Shown here: in pieces, positions 59,715-64,000 of the stretch
Position numbering within the stretch: position 1 is the first letter of the stretch
Layout: every line of letters starts with the position of its first letter
Source: Siphonobacter aquaeclarae
GTDB taxonomy: Bacteria > Bacteroidota > Bacteroidia > Cytophagales > Spirosomataceae
DNA length: 64,000 nt
Direction: 5' to 3'
Assembly (NCBI RefSeq): GCF_900103285.1
Contig: NZ_FNGS01000002.1
Location: 598,064-662,063 of the forward strand
Position numbers and translations under genes: made by a program
The notes under the pieces: model-generated
Database searches by the model: none
What the model was told of the DNA's origin: nothing
What the model saw: the letters and a program-made list of their open reading frames with translations, nothing else

Positions 59715-60128
59715 ATGAAACGTTCGCTTTCTCTCGTGCTGATGCTGGGTCTCTATGCGTGTGGTTCGGGAATTGCCTGTGGCTGCTTCGAACCCGGGCT
59801 GGAAACCGGAAGGTACCTCTTCCGCAATTTTCTGACTGATCCGGTAAGTCAGGTATACTCCTCGCGGATTACTGTTCTTTCAGGCAATAAGTTTGTTGCC
59901 GAAGGTGCCGGTAAAAAAGCGAGCGGCGACCTGCTCAACGCCGGCGGCTCTGTCGCTTTTCTCAATCCGGCTTACTCAGGGACGGAACCCGATTCGGCCG
60001 GTCAGCAGTTCAATACACGGTACTTCAGGCAACTGACCGCCGTCAAACAGTACAACGTCCGCGGCGATACCCTCATCCTCTTCGAAACTGCTCTGCCCGG
60101 ACCGGGAATGGTCTTTATCAAAGAATAG
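59715..60128 (+). CDS. Hypothetical lipoprotein
   Basis: 137 residues from the ATG at 59715, which opens a lipoprotein signal (MKRSLSLVLMLGLYACGSG, lipobox Cys16). Mature part has further Cys near 23 and 25 (IACGCFEP), then strand-rich sequence (GRYLFRNFLTDPVSQVYSSRITVLSGNKFVAEG) ending GDTLILFETALPGPGMVFIKE. No family recognised; a small beta-barrel or META-like fold is possible. Lies alone between nuoH and hemH on the same strand. Confidence 0.75.
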   Translation: MKRSLSLVLMLGLYACGSGIACGCFEPGLETGRYLFRNFLTDPVSQVYSSRITVLSGNKFVAEGAGKKASGDLLNAGGSVAFLNPAYSGTEPDSAGQQFNTRYFRQLTAVKQYNVRGDTLILFETALPGPGMVFIKE

Positions 60129-60189
60129 CCATTTGCGCCACCTATACATTGATCAGCGGAATTGATTTTTCTGATCCGGGAGTGCCGTC

Positions 60190-60197
60190 TACCTTTG
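60190..60197 (+). promoter_or_regulatory. -7 box of the hemH operon
   Basis: TACCTTTG, an exact TAnnTTTG match 98 bp upstream of the hemH ATG, implying a leader of about 90 bases. Confidence 0.5.
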
Positions 60198-60295
60198 TAC
60201 CGCCTGAAGGGCATTGTTTTTCTGCCCGGAAACATTTCCGACATTTAGGAGTTTGTGCAGTATACCCGAAAGGGCACCCGCACACATTTAAAGCT

Positions 60296-61333
60296 ATGCA
60301 AGCCAATCAGAGCCGTAAAACCGGCGTTTTACTGGTCAATCTCGGTACGCCTGACAGTCCGGAAGTACCCGATGTCCGGAAATACCTCCGCGAGTTCCTC
60401 ATGGACGAGCGGGTCATCGATATTCCTTTTCCCAATCGCTGGGCACTCGTCAACCTGATCATCGCGCCGTTTCGTGCGCCCAAGTCCGCCAAAGTTTACA
60501 AGGAGCTATGGGAAGAACGCGGATCACCCCTGAAGTTTTACGGGGAAGACATTGAAAAGATGTTGCAGGCGCATTTGGGCGACCGCTATTTCGTAAAACT
60601 GGCCATGCGGTACCAGAATCCCGGTATTCCGGAAGGGCTGGCGGCTTTTCAAAAGGCGGGGCTTTCGAAAATTGTCGTCGTACCCTTCTTCCCGCAGTAC
60701 GCGTCGGCAACAACCGGCTCCGTTTACCAGAAAGTCATGGACGTGGTTTCCGGCTGGCAGACTATCCCCGAAATCACGTTTACCAATACCTTTTTTGACC
60801 ACCCGAAGTTTGTCGAGCATTTTGCTACCGCCGCCCGTAAATACATCGCCGAGCGCCCGTACGACTACTTCCTTTTCAGCTACCACGGCGTGCCGGAACG
60901 GCAAATCCGCAAGGGTGACGTATCCGGGCATACGTGCCAGTTCGGTGCCTGCTGCGAAACGCTCCGCGCCGATAACCGGCTGTGCTACCGGGCACAGTGT
61001 TTTGAAACGACCCGCCTGCTTGCCCGCGAGCTGGGCCTGAAGGAAGGCACCTACAGCACTGCTTTCCAGAGCCGGCTCGGAAAAGATCCCTGGATTCAAC
61101 CCTATACCGAAGACATGGTCAAAAAGCTGGCGGCGGAGGGGAAGAAAAACGTACTTGCTTTCAGCCCGGCTTTCGTCGCCGACTGCCTCGAAACGACCAT
61201 CGAAGTAGGCGAGGAATATAAAGAGGTTTTTGAAGCCAACGGCGGCAGTCACTGGCAGTTGGTGGAAAGCCTCAACAACAGCCCGCTTTACGTTGAACTG
61301 CTCGCCGACCTCATTCACCAGCGGGAATCCTGA
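60296..61333 (+). CDS. hemH: Ferrochelatase
   Basis: 345 residues from the ATG at 60296 (MQANQSRKTGVLLVNLGTPDSPEV); the open frame from 60149 runs through the promoter and lacks family similarity. Seen: VLLVNLGTPDSP (11-22), VVVPFFPQYASATTGSV (about 126-142), the metal-handling FSYHGVPERQIRKGD (His near 199) and, near the C-terminus, FSPAFVADCLETTIEVGEEY (about 290-309). A Cys-rich stretch, CQFGACCETLRADNRLCYRAQC, is present. Last step of haem synthesis: Fe2+ insertion into protoporphyrin IX (or coproporphyrin III). A cysteine desulfurase gene follows after 4 bp. Confidence 0.96.
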   Translation: MQANQSRKTGVLLVNLGTPDSPEVPDVRKYLREFLMDERVIDIPFPNRWALVNLIIAPFRAPKSAKVYKELWEERGSPLKFYGEDIEKMLQAHLGDRYFVKLAMRYQNPGIPEGLAAFQKAGLSKIVVVPFFPQYASATTGSVYQKVMDVVSGWQTIPEITFTNTFFDHPKFVEHFATAARKYIAERPYDYFLFSYHGVPERQIRKGDVSGHTCQFGACCETLRADNRLCYRAQCFETTRLLARELGLKEGTYSTAFQSRLGKDPWIQPYTEDMVKKLAAEGKKNVLAFSPAFVADCLETTIEVGEEYKEVFEANGGSHWQLVESLNNSPLYVELLADLIHQRES

Positions 61334-61337
61334 GCAG

Positions 61338-62468
61338 ATGGAACGACCTGTATACCTCGACTACAACGCTACTACGCCCGTAGACCCGCGCGTACTGGAA
61401 GCGATGTTACCCTGGTTTACAGATCAGTTCGGCAACGCGGCCAGCAGCCACCACCTATTCGGGTGGGAAGCGGCCGCCGCGGTCGAAGAAGCCCGGCGGC
61501 AGGTTGCGCACCGGATCGGCGCGCATGAAAAGGAGCTGCTTTTCACGAGTGGCGCAACGGAGTCCAATAACCTGGCTATCAAAGGGTTATTCGAATCTTC
61601 TCCCGATAAAAAACACCTGATTACCGTTCGCACCGAGCACAAGGCCTTGCTCGACGTAGCCGCCTGGCTCGAAACACGCGGCGTTTCTGTCACCTACCTC
61701 GAAACAGATACGGAAGGCCGCATCACAGCCGATCAGGTCGCCGGCGCCCTGCGACCGGATACCCTGGCGGTTTCTGTGATGTGGGCCAATAACGAAACCG
61801 GCGTACTTCAGCCGGTCGGCGAAATCGGGGCACTATGCCGGAAGGCCGGGGTCTGGTTTCACACCGATGCCACCCAGGCGGTCGGGAAAGTGCCCGTCTA
61901 TGTCCCGGCAGCGCACATTGACCTGCTGAGCTTTTCCGCACACAAACTATACGGCCCGAAAGGTATCGGAGCGCTTTATGTCCGGAAAGGTACGCCGCTC
62001 GCCCTTCAGATGCATGGCGGCGGACACGAGCGCGGGCGCCGTTCCGGAACGCTCAACGTCCCGGGTATTGTCGGCTTTGGTAAAGCCTGCGAGCTGGCCG
62101 ATCCGGACCTCTCAGCGCTGGCTCTGCTGCGCGACGAGCTCGAACGGGGAATCCTCTCCGCCGTACCGGGTACTCGTGTAAATGGCTCAGTGAAGTACCG
62201 GCTGGCCAATGTGAGTAACCTTTCTTTTCCGGATGTCGACGGAGAAGAGCTTCTCCTGCAACTTTCCCGCATTGCCGTTTCAAATGGGTCGGCGTGTACT
62301 TCGGCCTCCGTTCTGCCCTCACACGTACTCAAGGCCATGGGTATCAGCGACGAACGCGCGCATGCATCCATTCGTTTCAGCCTCGGGCGGTTTACCACGC
62401 CGGAAGATATCCGCTTTACCCTCCGGTATGTGGCCGGTATCGTGGCTGATCTGCGGCGCAGCTCCTGA
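61338..62468 (+). CDS. Cysteine desulfurase (IscS/NifS-like)
   Basis: 376 residues from the ATG at 61338. PLP-dependent class V aminotransferase fold: VYLDYNATTPVDPRVLEAM (5-23), FTSGATESNNLAIKG (about 70-84), VMWANNETGVLQPV, HTDATQAVGKVPV, the PLP-lysine in LLSFSAHKLYGPKGIGALYV (Lys near 202) and the sulfur-carrying Cys in VSNGSACTSAS (about 314-324). Supplies sulfane sulfur for Fe-S clusters, tRNA thiolation or molybdenum-enzyme maturation. It is 4 bp from hemH; fdhD, which needs a cysteine desulfurase to sulfurate the Mo cofactor, lies two genes downstream. Confidence 0.95.
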   Translation: MERPVYLDYNATTPVDPRVLEAMLPWFTDQFGNAASSHHLFGWEAAAAVEEARRQVAHRIGAHEKELLFTSGATESNNLAIKGLFESSPDKKHLITVRTEHKALLDVAAWLETRGVSVTYLETDTEGRITADQVAGALRPDTLAVSVMWANNETGVLQPVGEIGALCRKAGVWFHTDATQAVGKVPVYVPAAHIDLLSFSAHKLYGPKGIGALYVRKGTPLALQMHGGGHERGRRSGTLNVPGIVGFGKACELADPDLSALALLRDELERGILSAVPGTRVNGSVKYRLANVSNLSFPDVDGEELLLQLSRIAVSNGSACTSASVLPSHVLKAMGISDERAHASIRFSLGRFTTPEDIRFTLRYVAGIVADLRRSS

Positions 62469-62560
62469 CCGCGAAAAGCCCTCCCGGACGCTGTTATCTC
62501 GGAAAATCTCCGTAAATCCGCATCGGAATCTACCGCGCCGTACCGGCGCATTCTTCCCCC

Positions 62561-63106
62561 ATGGAATACTTTGAACTGTTCGACGAACGGAACCTGCCGC
62601 GGTGGCAGCAAAAACCGCGGCCGGAGGTTCACCGTGACGGCGACTGGCACCGCAGCTCGTGCGTATGGGTCCTGAACGAAAAGCGTGAGCTGCTCGTCAA
62701 CCACCGGCATCCGGATAAGGACGTTTTCGCAGACCTCTGGGATGTCAGTATTGCCGGGCATCTCAGCCCGGGTGAGAACTTCCGGGAATCGGCGCTCCGG
62801 GAGGTGCAGGAAGAGCTCGGCTACCGGCCGCTGTCGTCGGAGCTGGTTTTTATCGACGTCTGGCGAATGGATGGGTTTGACATACAGACCCGCTTGTATG
62901 ACCGGGAATTTGCCGGCGTATTCTGCTGGAAAACAGATCTGCCTCTTTCGGCGTTTATCCCGCAGGAAGACGAGATTTCTGAGCTGCGGTACCTGCCGCT
63001 GGAGCAGGTAAGAAAAGAACTGCAGCACCCGGGAACAGGTCTCGCCTATATTCCGATGGAAACCGTTTTTCTCGACATATTGGAACGCATAGCCGCGATG
63101 GAATGA
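62561..63106 (+). CDS. NUDIX hydrolase (IPP-isomerase-like subgroup)
   Basis: 181 residues. Nudix box GHLSPGENFRESALREVQEELGY (about 67-89) matches G-x5-E-x7-R-E-x2-E-E-x-G-[IVL/Y]. The opening EYFELFDERNLPRWQQKPR and WHRSSCVWVLNEKRELLVNHRHPDKDVFADLWDVS resemble the YfcD/isopentenyl-diphosphate-isomerase-like Nudix proteins. Substrate unknown. Its stop overlaps the fdhD start by four bases (ATGA). Confidence 0.93.
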   Translation: MEYFELFDERNLPRWQQKPRPEVHRDGDWHRSSCVWVLNEKRELLVNHRHPDKDVFADLWDVSIAGHLSPGENFRESALREVQEELGYRPLSSELVFIDVWRMDGFDIQTRLYDREFAGVFCWKTDLPLSAFIPQEDEISELRYLPLEQVRKELQHPGTGLAYIPMETVFLDILERIAAME

Positions 63107-63903
63107 AAACCGATGAAACTGTTTCGGTCATACGCCTCGGGGAGGGCCGTCGCCGGGAAGAGGACGACTACCTCGCGCCCGAAGAGCCCCTCGAAATAAT
63201 ACTGGTCTGGCCAACGTCCGGCGGATGGGAACAGGTACCCTTGACCCTGACCATGCGCACGCCCGGAGACGACGCCGACCTGGTACGCGGACTGTTACTG
63301 ACCGAAGGGCTTGTGCGTTCGTCGGACGACATCCGGCATATCCGTGTCAATCCCTATGTCAATCAGGCACATGCGGAGCTGGCCGGTCCTGTGACGGTAC
63401 CACACCGGCACTTCTTCACCAGCGCGGCCTGCGGCGTATGCGGGAAAACCGGCGCCGACGCCCTGCTCACCCGCGTACCCGGGCCGCTTCCCCCGCCGGT
63501 CCCCGTACTCGACACCGAAATACTCTTCTCTTTGCCGGAAAAACTCCGGAGTGCACAACCGGCCTTTGATCGTACCGGCGGGCTGCATGCCGCCGCTCTG
63601 TTTGACCTCGACGGGCAACTACTTGCCGTTCGGGAAGACGTCGGCCGGCATAATGCCGTTGATAAAGTACTCGGCGCCTGTGCGGACCGGTTTCCGATGC
63701 ATGAGACTGTATTACTCCTCAGCGGGCGCGTCGGTTTCGAACTGGTTCAGAAAGCCGCGATGGCCGGTATTCCGGTCGTAGCGGCAGTCAGCGCACCATC
63801 CAGCCTGGCCGTCGAAACGGCGTCAGCCTGCGGCATTACCCTTGTCGGATTTTTGCGTGGCCGCCACGCCAATGTATACTCTTTTCCTGAGCGAATACGA
63901 TGA
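63103..63903 (+). CDS. fdhD: FdhD, sulfurtransferase for formate dehydrogenase
   Basis: 266 residues, complete. Seen: EEPLEIILVW, MRTPGDDADLVRGLLLTEGLV (about 47-67), the Cys pair in SAACGVCGKTGADAL (about 105-119), FDRTGGLHAAALFD (about 150-163), REDVGRHNAVDKVLGAC (about 173-189) and LLSGRVGFELVQKAAMAGIPVV. FdhD takes sulfur from a cysteine desulfurase and passes it to the molybdenum cofactor of formate dehydrogenase. Overlaps the NUDIX gene and the next gene by four bases each. A Mo enzyme (the isoquinoline-oxidoreductase type) is encoded at 31-34 kb; no formate dehydrogenase is in view. Confidence 0.95.
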   Translation: MKTDETVSVIRLGEGRRREEDDYLAPEEPLEIILVWPTSGGWEQVPLTLTMRTPGDDADLVRGLLLTEGLVRSSDDIRHIRVNPYVNQAHAELAGPVTVPHRHFFTSAACGVCGKTGADALLTRVPGPLPPPVPVLDTEILFSLPEKLRSAQPAFDRTGGLHAAALFDLDGQLLAVREDVGRHNAVDKVLGACADRFPMHETVLLLSGRVGFELVQKAAMAGIPVVAAVSAPSSLAVETASACGITLVGFLRGRHANVYSFPERIR

Positions 63904-64000
63904 ATGCTACCCTTGCCCAACCGCCGGCTACGCATACGGGCCTGCGACTGACCGTTCCGGAAACAGCTGCCGTCGGATTTCCGGCCCTGTTTTCCGCTCT
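63900..64000 (+). CDS. Start of a further gene (truncated by window end)
   Basis: An ATG overlapping the fdhD stop (ATGA) opens 33 codons without a stop: MNATLAQPPATHTGLRLTV then PETAAVGFPALFSA. No signal peptide and no recognisable domain in this stretch. The overlap pattern, the same as between NUDIX and fdhD, supports it as the next gene of the operon. Confidence 0.55.
   Translation, partial: MNATLAQPPATHTGLRLTVPETAAVGFPALFSA

Overview
The window is bacterial chromosome, about 55-58% GC by eye, from a member of the Bacteroidota, most likely Cytophagales (a Spirosoma/Larkinella-like lineage). The evidence is a SusC/SusD pair with ECF sigma and FecR, GH97 and GH28 carbohydrate genes, families typical of the phylum (DUF5723, PorT-like barrels, CPA1 antiporter, LytTR), almost no Shine-Dalgarno sequences, and promoters matching the Bacteroidota -7 box TAnnTTTG. 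No rRNA, tRNA, CRISPR array, insertion sequence or prophage was seen. The assignment to order is inference from gene content.

Layout. 1-3.5 kb: a carbamoyltransferase module (NodU/TobZ-type enzyme, membrane SGNH hydrolase, DUF5989, SxtJ-like protein). 3.5-11 kb: a DUF4932 metalloprotease-like gene in AT-rich DNA, patatin, DUF4332, DUF5723, a LolA-like protein, and radA with a coupled small gene. 11.5-18 kb: PorT-like barrel, LytTR regulator, pheS, an XRE/membrane-protein pair, NlpC/P60 peptidase, glyS-GNAT. 18-28.5 kb: a polysaccharide-utilisation locus (ECF sigma, FecR, STN-SusC, SusD, GH97) converging on a carboxylesterase. 28.6-34.3 kb: Na+/H+ antiporter, two related FSGRP-motif proteins, a two-subunit molybdenum hydroxylase, a cupin. 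34.4-38 kb: a TetR regulator with two matching operators, a DUF1348 protein and a CE12-GH28 pectinase fusion. 38.4-46.7 kb: diverged PIN protein, S24 repressor, FAD oxidoreductase (TIGR03364-like), TonB-dependent receptor, and an AMP-ligase/thiolase/barrel operon. 46.8-53.6 kb: hybrid histidine kinase plus receiver, orphan circularly permuted ATP-grasp, MsrB, Ppx/GppA, rpsU. 54-64 kb: PAP2-like protein, asnS, C1 peptidase with tandem HDGW domains, lone nuoH, hemH, cysteine desulfurase, NUDIX, fdhD and the start of a further gene.

The most unusual structure is in the intergenic DNA. At least seven gaps carry arrays of short repeats, mostly 7-bp units, with a second array in inverted orientation so that the pair can fold into a long hairpin. 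Three related flavours occur: GGCTTTA/GGCTGTA, the telomere-like TTTAGGG, and GGGCATG/GGGCAGA. A 9-bp version (TCTGTGTAG) sits at an eighth site. The arrays lie in divergent promoter regions, in a TetR 5' leader, in a terminator, and up against the stop codons of three genes, where the array itself supplies TAG. One site has expanded into three tandem ~190-bp copies that include the 3' end of the neighbouring gene.
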